A stretch of DNA of 8,720 nt from DASXTB01 sp036505615 (GTDB lineage: Bacteria; Acidobacteriota; UBA6911; JACQSX01), in the NCBI GenBank assembly GCA_036505615.1, contig DASXTB010000261.1:1-8720 (forward strand), read 5' to 3'. Made by a program: the position numbers and the translations under genes. The notes under the pieces are model-generated. The model saw only the letters and a list, made by a program, of their open reading frames with translations. It did not search any database and had not been told where the DNA came from. Positions 1 through 6,197 of the stretch are shown here, in pieces (the stretch's first letter is position 1; every line of letters starts with the position of its first letter).

Positions 1-170
1 GGCTGGTGCGATTCCTCAGCTGTAAGCCAACCCCGCAGATTGCAACTGCATGAACCTGGCCTGAAGAAACTAAAAAGCGAATAACCAGGAGACCAGAAGT
101 GACAAAAAGCGTGTCGTGAACCGAGATTTTTCAACAGACACTTCTGTTTTCGATTGGAGCTTGCTATGCC

Positions 171-200
171 TTGGGCCGGCAGAATCGGCTCTGCTAGAAT
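171..200 (+). promoter_or_regulatory. Candidate sigma70 promoter with extended -10, upstream of the first VOC gene
   Basis: An extended -10 element, TGCTAGAAT (192-200), matches TGnTATAAT at all but one position. A weak -35, TTGGGC (171-176), lies 18 bases upstream. Transcription would start near 207, giving a short leader that carries the AAGGAG ribosome site just before the ATG at 224. The -35 is poor, so the call rests on the extended -10 and the spacing to the gene. It also argues against the longer reading frame that opens at GTG 116, because that start would lie upstream of the promoter. Confidence 0.5.
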
Positions 201-223
201 GTCCGCTTACCGAAAGGAGCACC

Positions 224-721
224 ATGGCAAAGAAGATTGATCCTCTCAACAAAAAACAGTACGGCGCGGTATCGGCCATGCTTATAGTCTCCGATATAAC
301 GGCTGCCGTGGCCTTTTATCAAAAGGCCCTCGGCTTTTCCAAGCGCGGCATCATGAACGGCCCCGATGGCAAGCCCATCCATGCGGAGCTGACGCTGCGT
401 GGCACAACTTTGATGCTGGGACCGGAAAACCCCGCGCTGGGTAAGCGCAGCGCTAAGAACGTTGGCGCTTCGCCAGCGGGCCTGTTTCTCTACGTGGAGA
501 ACGTCGACAAAATAGTCGCCAAGGCTGTGAGTCTCGGAGCAACAGCCCAAGGCCAGGTAATGGACATGTTTTGGGGTGATCGTTGCGGAGCAATAGTGGA
601 CCCAGAGGGATACGCGTGGATGGTGGGCACGCACAAGGCTGAACCTACGTTGCAGGAAATGAAAAAGAAAATGACGGAGCAAATGGGGCAGCAGCCGGCC
701 GGTGCGGCAACCGCGGCTTGA
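224..721 (+). CDS. VOC family protein (PhnB-like glyoxalase/bleomycin resistance fold)
   Basis: A 165-residue single-domain VOC protein. The N-terminal half has the usual beta-strand followed by a D-I-T-A-A-V-A-F-Y-Q-K-A-L-G-F stretch (residues 24-38). The C-terminal half has F-W-G-D-R-C-G (116-122) and D-P-E-G-Y-A-W (126-132), the signature of the PhnB/YdcN-like branch. The charged C-terminal tail (about 140-165) is rich in Lys and Met and ends in Ala/Thr. VOC proteins bind a divalent metal through His/Glu and catalyse isomerisation, epoxide opening, ring cleavage or drug sequestration; the substrate here cannot be told. I chose ATG 224 because AAGGAG lies five to six bases upstream. The frame stays open to a GTG at 116, but that start has no ribosome site. 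A second, divergent VOC gene follows on the same strand after 212 bases, so an operon is possible but not shown. Confidence 0.88.
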   Translation: MAKKIDPLNKKQYGAVSAMLIVSDITAAVAFYQKALGFSKRGIMNGPDGKPIHAELTLRGTTLMLGPENPALGKRSAKNVGASPAGLFLYVENVDKIVAKAVSLGATAQGQVMDMFWGDRCGAIVDPEGYAWMVGTHKAEPTLQEMKKKMTEQMGQQPAGAATAA

Positions 722-933
722 GAGGGCACTCAACTTGATGATCCGTTGTTAGCAAGGTTTGACGTCAAGTGTTTGCGATCACGCTACAGCGGGGGTCTTT
801 GTTCGAAATATTCCAGACTGGTCGCGAATCGGAGAAGGTCCTTGCTTTTGATCCCGGTGCCTTTAAGGCCTGGTTGGTTCAGAGGGCTGTTACTTTTCGG
901 CAAGTTTAGTCGCGCCAGCGATAGAGTTCTCCG

Positions 934-1296
934 GTGCAACACCCAAAATTACGATTCATCGGCGTAGAACTCTATTTCGACGACCTCGAGACCGCCAGGC
1001 AGTTCTACCGCGACACGCTTCACCTGGAAATTTCGGATGAACAGATCGGGCAGTATGCGAAATTCGGAGCCGACTCGAATTTTGTTTGCCTGGAGCGCAA
1101 GAGATCAGAATCTTACCCGTCGCTGGACAAGGCAGTTTTGTTTTTTGAGGTGCCCGATCTTTCAGCCGTTATGGATGCAATTGGCAAAGACAGAATTGTT
1201 CATTCCGACGCGAAAAGTTCTGGCCGACCCGCATGGGTTGTAATTCACGACCCCGAGGGCCACAATATCCTGCTCCTGGAGAGTCGAAAGACGTGA
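934..1296 (+). CDS. VOC family protein, second and divergent copy
   Basis: A 120-residue VOC-fold protein. It shows the first beta-strand and helix, V-E-L-Y-F-D-D-L-E-T-A-R-Q-F-Y-R-D-T-L (residues 11-29). The closing part is V-I-H-D-P-E-G-H-N-I-L-L-L-E (103-116), where Glu116 sits at the usual metal-ligand position. At the first-strand position where many family members have His, this protein has Val-Glu, so metal binding may differ. Only one GTG (934) precedes the domain: a TAG at 922-924 closes the frame just upstream, so the start is forced unless it is later. The ribosome site is weak (GAG at 924-926). It shares the fold with the upstream gene but little sequence, so it is not a recent duplicate. 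The substrate is unknown. Confidence 0.82.
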   Translation: MQHPKLRFIGVELYFDDLETARQFYRDTLHLEISDEQIGQYAKFGADSNFVCLERKRSESYPSLDKAVLFFEVPDLSAVMDAIGKDRIVHSDAKSSGRPAWVVIHDPEGHNILLLESRKT

Positions 1297-1507
1297 GCCC
1301 GTTGCAAAACAGTTGGTTTTCGCCACCGCTCGAATGTTCCAGCGGTCAGCCGTCGCGAGTACCAGTTCCGCTGGTACGGAAATCGTATGGCTGGTTTGAA
1401 ACCGAGCCAGGGCAATGTGAACGGCTTCATTGATCTGGGGCCGGATGGCATGAGGAATCTGTCGTGTAAGCGGATGAAACAGCGCTGATTTTCCTGCTTT
1501 TCAATCC

Positions 1508-1538
1508 AAAGCGCGCCTCCGCCAGGCAGAACGCTTTT
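1508..1538. terminator. Hairpin between convergent genes, possible bidirectional terminator
   Basis: AAAGCG (1508-1513) pairs with CGCTTT (1532-1537). An inner stem, GCCT (1515-1518) with AGGC (1524-1527), closes a CCGCC loop. On the + strand the stem is followed by TTTTCTCT. On the - strand it sits directly after the MFS stop codon and is followed by a weaker T-containing tail. The position between convergent genes fits a shared terminator. The internal asymmetry makes it weaker than a classical one. Confidence 0.45.
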
Positions 1539-1540
1539 CT

Positions 1541-2770
1541 CTAATTTGTGTTGATTACGTGTTTGCGGCGAGACGCCATTAATAACAACGCCGAAACTGC
1601 TGCGATTATTGCCGAAAGATAGAACGGAACCCGCGCACCATGGTACTTCCACACTTCGCCGGTAATCACGCTAGCTAAAAGCATCGCCACGCTCGTCACG
1701 AAGAAATAGACCCCCAGCGCCCGCCCGCGCACCTCGGGTGCAACCGTCTCCACCACGAGCGCCTTTAGCACAGGATTAGTAAAAGCATAAAACAGTCCGT
1801 AACAGGCCATGGCCAGCCAAATTGCCCGCGTCGATGGTGCGATTGCGAAAACAAGATATACCGCAGCAAAAACAATGTATCCCGCGGCCGCCATCCCTCC
1901 CCGCGAGAATCTGTCACTCCAATGACCCGCCGGCCATGAGAACAGCGTGTAAGTGATGTTAAATACCAACCCCAGCAGGGGCGCACGCGTCACGGGGATA
2001 CCAATGCTTTGGGCGCGCAACACCAGAAACATATCACTGGAATTTCCCAGCGAGAACAGTGTCACGGCTGCGAGCACAAAATAAAAAGTACCCGGAAGTC
2101 GAGAATGCCGGGCCTTATCGTCGTTTTGCTTCGACACTAACTCGCAACGATTAATCTGATCTGGCGCGCTCACTTGGTGCCAAAGGGTTTTTGGTTCTCG
2201 AATTCCGACTACTGCTACAACGATGCATAACAAGCCTGGGATGCCAGCGGCCCAAAATACGCCGCGCTGTCCGTAATGCGGCAGAAGCGATAGGGCGAGA
2301 AGCGGTCCCGCAATTGCGCCCGCGGAATCCATTGCCTGGATCAAGCCGTACGCAGATCCCATGTGGAATCTGCCGGTGGTCTCCGCGACCATGACGTCAC
2401 GAGCTGTCCCTCGGATCCCTTTCGCGAAGCGGTCGGCAAAGCGAATTGCGACGACCTGCCGCCATGAACTGGTAAGCGCGAGCAGCGGCTTGACGGCATT
2501 GGCCACTACGTATCCGGAGACCACAATCGGCTTGCGGCGCGGGATACGATCCGCGATATAACCGGACAATAATTTCGCGAATGATGCCACGCTCTCCGCG
2601 ATACCTTCGATGAGGCCTAGTTGCGCAGGACCGGCTCCGATTGAAGCCAGGAACGCCGGCAGCACCCAATATGCCATTTCGCTGGCCGTGTCATTCAGCA
2701 AAGAGGTGGCGCCGAAGGCGTAGATGTTGCGAGAACTGCTCTTGGTAGGATCAGAGTTTGTCTCTGACAT
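1541..2770 (-). CDS. MFS transporter, 12 transmembrane segments
   Basis: A 409-residue integral membrane protein with the length and hydrophobic pattern of a 12-helix major facilitator. Loop 2-3 has motif A, G-Y-I-A-D-R-I-P-R-R-K-P (residues 70-81). The symmetric loop 8-9 has G-H-W-S-D-R-F-S-R-G-G (282-292). A-D-R-F-A-K-G-I-R-G-T-A-R-D (112-125) after helix 4 resembles the G-K-G-x-R-x-x-P-R-D box of some bacterial MFS drug or metabolite carriers. A polar cytoplasmic loop (about 197-226) separates the two halves. The likely role is proton-coupled export or uptake of a small molecule; the substrate is not predictable. I chose ATG 2770. The frame opens at GTG 2845, adding 25 polar residues without family character. 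Neither start has a convincing ribosome site, so the start is uncertain. It converges on the VOC pair. Confidence 0.9.
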   Translation of the reverse strand: MSETNSDPTKSSSRNIYAFGATSLLNDTASEMAYWVLPAFLASIGAGPAQLGLIEGIAESVASFAKLLSGYIADRIPRRKPIVVSGYVVANAVKPLLALTSSWRQVVAIRFADRFAKGIRGTARDVMVAETTGRFHMGSAYGLIQAMDSAGAIAGPLLALSLLPHYGQRGVFWAAGIPGLLCIVVAVVGIREPKTLWHQVSAPDQINRCELVSKQNDDKARHSRLPGTFYFVLAAVTLFSLGNSSDMFLVLRAQSIGIPVTRAPLLGLVFNITYTLFSWPAGHWSDRFSRGGMAAAGYIVFAAVYLVFAIAPSTRAIWLAMACYGLFYAFTNPVLKALVVETVAPEVRGRALGVYFFVTSVAMLLASVITGEVWKYHGARVPFYLSAIIAAVSALLLMASRRKHVINTN

Positions 2771-2991
2771 GAAGCATGTTTTACCACGATTGGAGGAAAA
2801 CGGCGGATGTCCGGCGGAGGGGCGCTCTAGTACATGGCTTCGCACTTAGGTCACAACCCGTTTTCCGCCTTTTTTCTCCTCGGTCACGGAGAGCAGTTCC
2901 TTGTACGTGCGCGATTGAGGCCTAACCGGTCATTATGATGGAGCTGTGCCAAAACTCCGCAGCGTGGAAAATGTACTCATGTCGCGATGAA

Positions 2992-3013
2992 AACTCGTCA
3001 CCAACTCGTCACC
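2992..3013. repeat. Perfect tandem duplication of an 11-base unit
   Basis: AACTCGTCACC occurs twice head to tail (2992-3002 and 3003-3013) with no mismatch. It lies in the non-coding region upstream of the MFS gene. Direct repeats with an 11-base pitch place the two copies on the same face of the DNA helix, as for some response-regulator or activator sites. With only two copies it may equally be replication slippage. Confidence 0.75.
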
Positions 3014-3294
3014 AGAAATAGGCCGTTTCTGGAGAGTTTCGGAGTATGAGGTTTGCAGGCTCAGTACGCGCTGCTGGATGCTTTGACCAAGTACGTATCA
3101 ACGTGCGTTTCACGAACTTCCCTCGGCTCGGTGCAGACCGGGCAGGGAAACATCCGTTGTTTGCCATTGAGCGCCATTGAGAATCCATTCGCAACTTGGA
3201 AGTACGCACGTTGCCCTCTTTCGCTCTATATTGTGGGGCCGGTATTCTGATTAGCCCTTGGCAAGCCTGAGGACGTGAGCGGAGGTACTTCCGG

Positions 3295-3358
3295 ATCTTC
3301 CGTGCAATTCGGCACCTTTGTCGGGAATCTTCCGTAAAATCGGAAAGCACAGTGCCGA
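3295..3358 (+). repeat. Nested inverted repeats with an alternative pairing
   Basis: TCGGCAC (3309-3315) and GTGCCGA (3352-3358) form a perfect 7-base stem. It encloses a hairpin TTCCG (3330-3334) with CGGAA (3341-3345). GTGC (3302-3305) can instead pair with GCAC (3312-3315), which would open the outer stem. ATCTTCCGT also occurs as a direct repeat at 3295-3303 and 3327-3335. The element lies about 30 to 100 bases upstream of the zinc-ribbon gene's frame, so a structured leader is conceivable. No RNA family is recognised. Confidence 0.45.
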
Positions 3359-3419
3359 GACTCTCCGCAGAAATCCGTAAGCGAGATGCGAGGGTGAAAA
3401 GCTAAAATTCCCCTTGACA

Positions 3420-3442
3420 CGGTCCCCGAAAAACGGCGACCG
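3420..3442 (+). repeat. Near-perfect 23-base hairpin at the 5' end of the zinc-ribbon frame
   Basis: CGGTC (3420-3424) pairs with GACCG (3438-3442), then CCG (3426-3428) with CGG (3434-3436), around an AAAAA loop. A single C-C mismatch is the only flaw. There is no T tract, so it is not an intrinsic terminator. It ends 15 bases before the TTG taken as the start of the zinc-ribbon gene and lies where a ribosome would bind. If the gene really begins further upstream, the hairpin is inside the coding region. Confidence 0.6.
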
Positions 3443-3457
3443 GGCCGCCGCGCACAA

Positions 3458-3922
3458 TTGCGACCCTCAGAGATCGCCGGTCGAGCCGCCAACAATCGGT
3501 GGATTCTCAATCAGGTTTGGGATCGTCTTTGGCCATTCCTTTCAAAAGCCCAAACAGAAGAGGAGGTAGTCAAAGCATTCCAGGAGGGCCTCAGCCCGTA
3601 TGACAGGGGGTTCATGCCTTTTTTGGCAGGTCTAATTATTAAGGTTATGAACGAACCGAAATTTCCTACGCGAAGGGAAGCACGAATCAACTTCCTGGCA
3701 GATTCATTGGCCGGGGTTGGCTGTGTTACACCTCGCCGTTCCCGGGATATCTGCGAACAGGAGCGGGCAAAGGCAAAGCGTAACCATCATATAATTTGCT
3801 TCGAGTTTTATGTGGAGTGCTCTTGCGGCCACAAAGGACGCTCTCGGAATCATGCTTGCCCTAAATGTGGCGCAAGAATCTTTTTTGGATTTGGTTCGAT
3901 GTTCAATTCTGCCACGTCGTGA
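3458..3922 (+). CDS. Zinc-ribbon hypothetical protein
   Basis: A 154-residue protein of unknown function. Residues 1-90 are mostly helical and amphipathic (W-I-L-N-Q-V-W-D-R-L-W near 15-25, then T-E-E-E-V-V-K-A-F). A basic segment, P-R-R-S-R-D-I-C-E-Q-E-R-A-K (92-105), follows. The C-terminus carries a four-Cys zinc ribbon, C121-x-C123-G and C134-P-K-C137-G, with His125 and His132 between the pairs. Such ribbons bind nucleic acid or mediate protein contacts. The TTG at 3458 is the first usable start codon but has no ribosome site. The open frame runs back to 3398 and encodes P-E-K-R-R-P-G-R-R, which looks like an AT-hook-like start. A TGA at 3395-3397 then separates it from an in-frame ATG at 3386. 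The true start is therefore uncertain, and the gene may be damaged at its 5' end. Confidence 0.7.
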   Translation: MRPSEIAGRAANNRWILNQVWDRLWPFLSKAQTEEEVVKAFQEGLSPYDRGFMPFLAGLIIKVMNEPKFPTRREARINFLADSLAGVGCVTPRRSRDICEQERAKAKRNHHIICFEFYVECSCGHKGRSRNHACPKCGARIFFGFGSMFNSATS

Positions 3923-4249
3923 ACCTCTCCCCTCTCTACGTAACGTACGTACGTTACGTTGGAGGGCTCCGCACGGAAGAACGCAATTTGATTCTGGTCA
4001 ACTCAGGATAGAAAAACAACCACGAGTGAATCTTGGGCTCAACGGCCCATGCGGAAAGTATGCGGAACAGATTCGGCATACACTGGCGTGCAATCCTAAA
4101 TGAGGTTTCAACCCGCTAGGCTGAGTGGTGGAGCCGTGGCAGCTGCCGTCGTCGTTTGAAAAAGAAACGGTTTTGGTGGGATCACAAATGAAGGGCAGCG
4201 GCGACGACCGGCTTCAGTTAATCGGTCTTGCGGAATTGCCGACGATCCC
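3923..4249. other. Intergenic region with palindromes, no gene supported
   Basis: About 330 bases between two genes that point toward each other. Besides the 22-base palindrome it holds a 10-base palindrome, GGCAGCTGCC (4138-4147). A long-range pair, GTCGTCG (4148-4154) with CGACGAC (4202-4208), brackets an A/T-rich loop. On the - strand this pair follows the STAS stop codon and could help end its transcript, but the loop is too long for a standard terminator. No reading frame here has domain-like sequence. Confidence 0.5.
3938..3959. repeat. Perfect 22-base palindrome of ACGT units
   Basis: The left half, ACGTAACGTAC (3938-3948), is followed directly by its exact reverse complement (3949-3959), with no spacer. 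Within it ACGT occurs four times. Flanking CCCTC (3930-3934) and GAGGG (3962-3966) can extend it as an outer stem around a small internal loop. It begins 16 bases after the zinc-ribbon stop codon. There is no T tract. It could be a dimeric protein-binding site, a cruciform-forming sequence or a transcript-end stabilising hairpin. Confidence 0.85.
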
Positions 4250-4603
4250 TCAGGCCACTTGTGTGCGGAAGGCCGCGACCGCCTCCTCCTCGTTGGCGTA
4301 CACCCTCAGTATTCTGTCTAGATTGGTGCGCCGAAGCACATCGTTGACACGCTTGCTGGGCGACACTAACTTGAGTTCGCCACCTCGGTTTCTCGCCGAG
4401 ACATAGAGTCCAGCCAGGATACCGAGCCCGCCGCTGTCGATGTGATGCACCCCCTTAAGGTTAATAACAATTCTTGGGCTTCCTGTCAGCATGTTTCCGA
4501 CTCTTTCGCGCAAGGCAGCGACTTCATCACCAAACACGATGCGGCCGTGGCAACGAAGGATGAACACGTCCCCAGATATCTGGGTCTGTACTCTTAAAGC
4601 CAT
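4250..4603 (-). CDS. STAS domain protein, anti-sigma factor antagonist
   Basis: A 117-residue single STAS domain of the SpoIIAA/RsbV type. In partner switching, the unphosphorylated form binds a HATPase kinase/anti-sigma factor and frees its target. The kinase phosphorylates a conserved Ser, and a PP2C-type phosphatase removes the phosphate. Here that site is Ser57, in H-H-I-D-S-G-G-L-G-I-L (53-63), equivalent to the D-S-S-G-L-G motif. G-R-I-V-F-G-D-E (20-27) and the V-I-N-L-K strand (46-50) fit the fold. ATG 4603 is preferred because GGAG lies eight bases upstream and the fold begins directly after it. The frame continues to 4786, but the added 61 residues do not look like part of the domain. 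No kinase is adjacent. A SpoIIE-type phosphatase on the same strand at 6198-7871 is the nearest candidate partner. Confidence 0.9.
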   Translation of the reverse strand: MALRVQTQISGDVFILRCHGRIVFGDEVAALRERVGNMLTGSPRIVINLKGVHHIDSGGLGILAGLYVSARNRGGELKLVSPSKRVNDVLRRTNLDRILRVYANEEEAVAAFRTQVA

Positions 4604-4861
4604 CCAAAGTGCTCCAATTGGAAGAATACTGCAGATGTCGAGTAGATGCGCTACGATTTGCCGAGCGCGATCCGAATAGTAGGATACAGTCACCAGCACT
4701 AGCGAGACGTTTGTATGACTCCTTTCCGGCAAGTCATTTTCCACTCCTGCGTGCAGCCCCTGCCCAGCCGCTGATATTACATTCAACTGCGGCCCGCCCG
4801 ATTGCGCGGAAAAGGAACGGTTTCAACCCAGCGAAACCGATTTTGACCGTGGTGATGCTTG

Positions 4862-5070
4862 TAGGCCAAAAGCGAGGTGGCGGTTCTTCTCGCGGCGAAT
4901 GTCCAGCCGGTCCGGATCCTCAAATTCGCTTCCGTCGCGATTGGCCGAGCGATTACGGCGAGCACTATTGAACCGCGTGGAATGGTCACGCCAGCAAACG
5001 TTACATCCTCGCGAGCGTACCTTTGCGTGGAATCCGGCCCCCGCTATGATATAGAATTTATCGGCAGCCG
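4862..5070 (-). pseudogene. Decayed cytochrome P450 fragment with frameshifts
   Basis: Reading right to left, one frame (5034-4948) encodes S-T-Q-R-Y-A-R-E-D-V-T-F-A-G-V-T-I-P-R-G, then S-I-V-L-A-V-I-A. Shifting by one base near 4948 gives S-A-N-R-D, then E-F-E-D-P-D-R-L-D-I-R-R and N-R-H-L-A-F-G, ending at 4865. In order this is the conserved stretch of soluble bacterial P450s: the A-x-E-D...I-P-x-G strand region, A-N-R-D-P, the F-x-D-P-D-x-L-D-I-x-R segment and the start of the heme loop (H-L-A-F-G). A third frame just upstream (5057-5043) reads I-L-Y-H-S, like the end of the K-helix L-R-Y-x-S-P. The heme-ligand H-x-C-x-G part is not recognisable after the H-L-A-F-G. The rest of a roughly 400-residue protein is missing. 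It is a relic and cannot make an active enzyme. Confidence 0.78.
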
Positions 5071-5319
5071 CCGATTGAGGAATCCCCCGGAACGACCCAG
5101 TAATAAGAGCCGCCATCCCAAGATTAGCGTTCCGGTCTACCACCAATTCAAAAGTTTTTTGGGCAAGCTAGTCAAAAACAGTTGACGCCTGAAATCCAGT
5201 CTCACGAATCGGGTAAAAGGCTTCTTCGCCTTGTGAATTGGGCCAATTAGCACCCTCCCCGTCGGCCCCCACGCCCCTGAACAGTCCAATGGCGGGGAAA
5301 GGAGCACCGTAAGAGGAAT

Positions 5320-5368
5320 AAAAAAACCCACATGGTCAGCGATATCAGGCGATGGCAAGCCACGTGGG
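5320..5368 (-). terminator. Strong intrinsic terminator of the DUF5818-type gene
   Basis: On the - strand, CCCACGTGG (5368-5360) pairs with CCATGTGGG (5335-5327). The 9-base stem has one G-U pair and is followed at once by seven T (5326-5320). It lies about 30 bases after the stop codon of the exported protein gene at 5400. The 24-base loop can itself fold. Stem, T-run and position all fit Rho-independent termination. Confidence 0.85.
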
Positions 5369-5399
5369 CGGACGCACTACGAGGGTGCGGGGGTTCCTC

Positions 5400-5741
5400 T
5401 TACTTCACGTCATTCTTGTTGCTGTTACCTGCGGGCAACATCTTGACTTCTGCGATGTGAATCGATTCCTTGTCAGCGTCTACGTGGGCCTTCACTTGTA
5501 CATGGTGCCCTTCGTGACCCTTGAGTGTCCCCGGATTGTCTACCGTCCACGCTTTTTGGTCAGTGTCGCTCACAAACGTTAGTTTGTCGCCTTCGGCCTT
5601 GATTGTGCCGCTGAGACTTGTCAGTTGGGCTGTTGCACCGGCCTGATCCTTCTGTGGCGCCTGACTAGGACTGTCCTGCGCGACAGCAACAACGCTCAGC
5701 GCAAGGCACATAGCGAGAGTAGCTAATAAAAGAGTTTTCAT
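5400..5741 (-). CDS. Small exported DUF5818-like protein
   Basis: A 113-residue protein with a clear Sec signal peptide: M-K-T start, hydrophobic core to about residue 18, and A-V-A (19-21) before Gln22 as the likely cleavage site. A Gln/Ala-rich linker (22-40) follows. The mature domain (about 43-105) has L-S-G-T-I-K, K-L-T-F-V-S-D-T-D, W-T-V-D-N-P-G-T-L-K-G-H-E-G-H-H-V-Q-V and I-H-I-A-E-V-K-M-L. This is the small beta-rich pattern I associate with DUF5818 proteins common in Acidobacteriota. The function of the family is unknown. The start is firm: AAGGAGG (5756-5750) lies eight bases before the ATG. It appears to be a single-gene unit with its own terminator and a candidate promoter about 190 bases upstream. 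Confidence 0.85.
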   Translation of the reverse strand: MKTLLLATLAMCLALSVVAVAQDSPSQAPQKDQAGATAQLTSLSGTIKAEGDKLTFVSDTDQKAWTVDNPGTLKGHEGHHVQVKAHVDADKESIHIAEVKMLPAGNSNKNDVK

Positions 5742-6197
5742 GGAACGAACCTCCTTAAGGTTCCGAACGACTCATGCGAGCAACGGTGCTGGGTTTGAGA
5801 TGTAGAGCAACTCGCCAACGCACACATGTCGACCGCAGTGCGATTCGTCGGGTGATCTAAGAGAAGAGAACTTCAGAAGGACTGACTTAGCTCAGGGAAT
5901 CTGAAAAAGCGACTGGGTCTAATCGCTCATCTACTAGTCTAGTCTCATGTCTGTGATTGTCAAACAGCGCGGTAGTGGGGGCAGTTTGAGTTCCATCGGC
6001 TCGCACTCAGGGCATCGCCCGTTGTACCCGCATGCCGCCTTGTGGTTTGACCCGTCAGAGCCGTCACGAGGTATCTGGCTTTGAGTGCGGAAAGGAAATA
6101 GTTTTGGCTCAGCTCACGTTTGTCATAGGCTTTACCTTTAATCAGCGCTCTGCCCGTGATTCTGGGCACCTGGTGCGCGATCTAGGAAGAGGCGGGC
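5742..6197. other. Long leader/intergenic region upstream of the DUF5818-type gene
   Basis: About 450 bases separate the phosphatase stop codon from the exported-protein start. Apart from the promoter-like site at 5936-5963 I see no conserved element. An uninterrupted 45-codon frame on the + strand (5947-6084) and a 69-codon frame on the - strand (5960-6169) overlap each other. Neither has a ribosome site or recognisable sequence. TGCCC (6150-6154) can pair with GGGCA (6163-6167), but no T tract follows on either strand. Confidence 0.45.
5936..5963 (-). promoter_or_regulatory. Candidate sigma70 promoter for the DUF5818-type gene
   Basis: On the - strand a perfect -35, TTGACA (5963-5958), is followed after 16 bases by TAGACT (5941-5936), which matches four of six -10 positions. 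The predicted start would leave a leader of roughly 190 bases before the ATG at 5741. That is long, so either the leader has a regulatory role or a closer promoter was missed. Confidence 0.4.

Larger units (their letters stand above)
2846..3385. other. Gene-poor intergenic stretch with repeats and inverted repeats
   Basis: About 540 bases with no reading frame I can support. The short frames on either strand have no domain-like sequence and no ribosome site. It holds a tandem 11-base repeat (2992-3013) and a nested set of inverted repeats (3295-3358), listed separately. It probably contains control regions for the transporter (reading left) and the zinc-ribbon gene (reading right). I found no convincing -35/-10 pair. 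Confidence 0.5.

Noticed and set aside
1..84. Open frame from the left edge to a TAA at 82-84, a possible gene end
   Set aside because: Only 27 codons, with no recognisable sequence; too short to call as a partial gene.
133..148. AACAGA/TCTGTT hairpin with a short T tail as a terminator of a gene to the left
   Set aside because: The stem is only six A/T-rich pairs and the tail is short; no upstream gene is established.
116..223. 36-residue N-terminal extension of the first VOC protein from GTG 116
   Set aside because: It has no ribosome site, would start upstream of the extended -10 promoter, and has no VOC-like sequence; ATG 224 has AAGGAG.
194..733. Long - strand frame opposite the first VOC gene
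   Set aside because: It is the antisense of a clear VOC gene and has no domain-like sequence or ribosome site.
3414..3442. TTGACA at 3414-3419 as a -35 for the zinc-ribbon gene
   Set aside because: No acceptable -10 lies 15 to 19 bases downstream; that stretch is a GC-rich hairpin.
3009..3510. Overlapping - strand frames of about 70 to 110 codons in the gene-poor region
   Set aside because: Arg/Ser/Pro-rich composition, mutually overlapping, no motifs or ribosome sites, and partly opposite the zinc-ribbon gene.
4604..4786. 61-residue N-terminal extension of the STAS protein
   Set aside because: The STAS fold and a properly spaced GGAG both point to ATG 4603; the extension has no family character.
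4877..5185. 102-codon + strand frame opposite the P450 relic
   Set aside because: The - strand reading matches conserved P450 motifs in order, so this frame is an antisense artefact.
5947..6169. Small frames on both strands (45 codons +, 69 codons -) upstream of the DUF5818-type gene
   Set aside because: They overlap each other, lack ribosome sites, and show no recognised motif; a - strand piece with C-G-Y-N-G-R-C-P-E-C is suggestive but has stops and no start.
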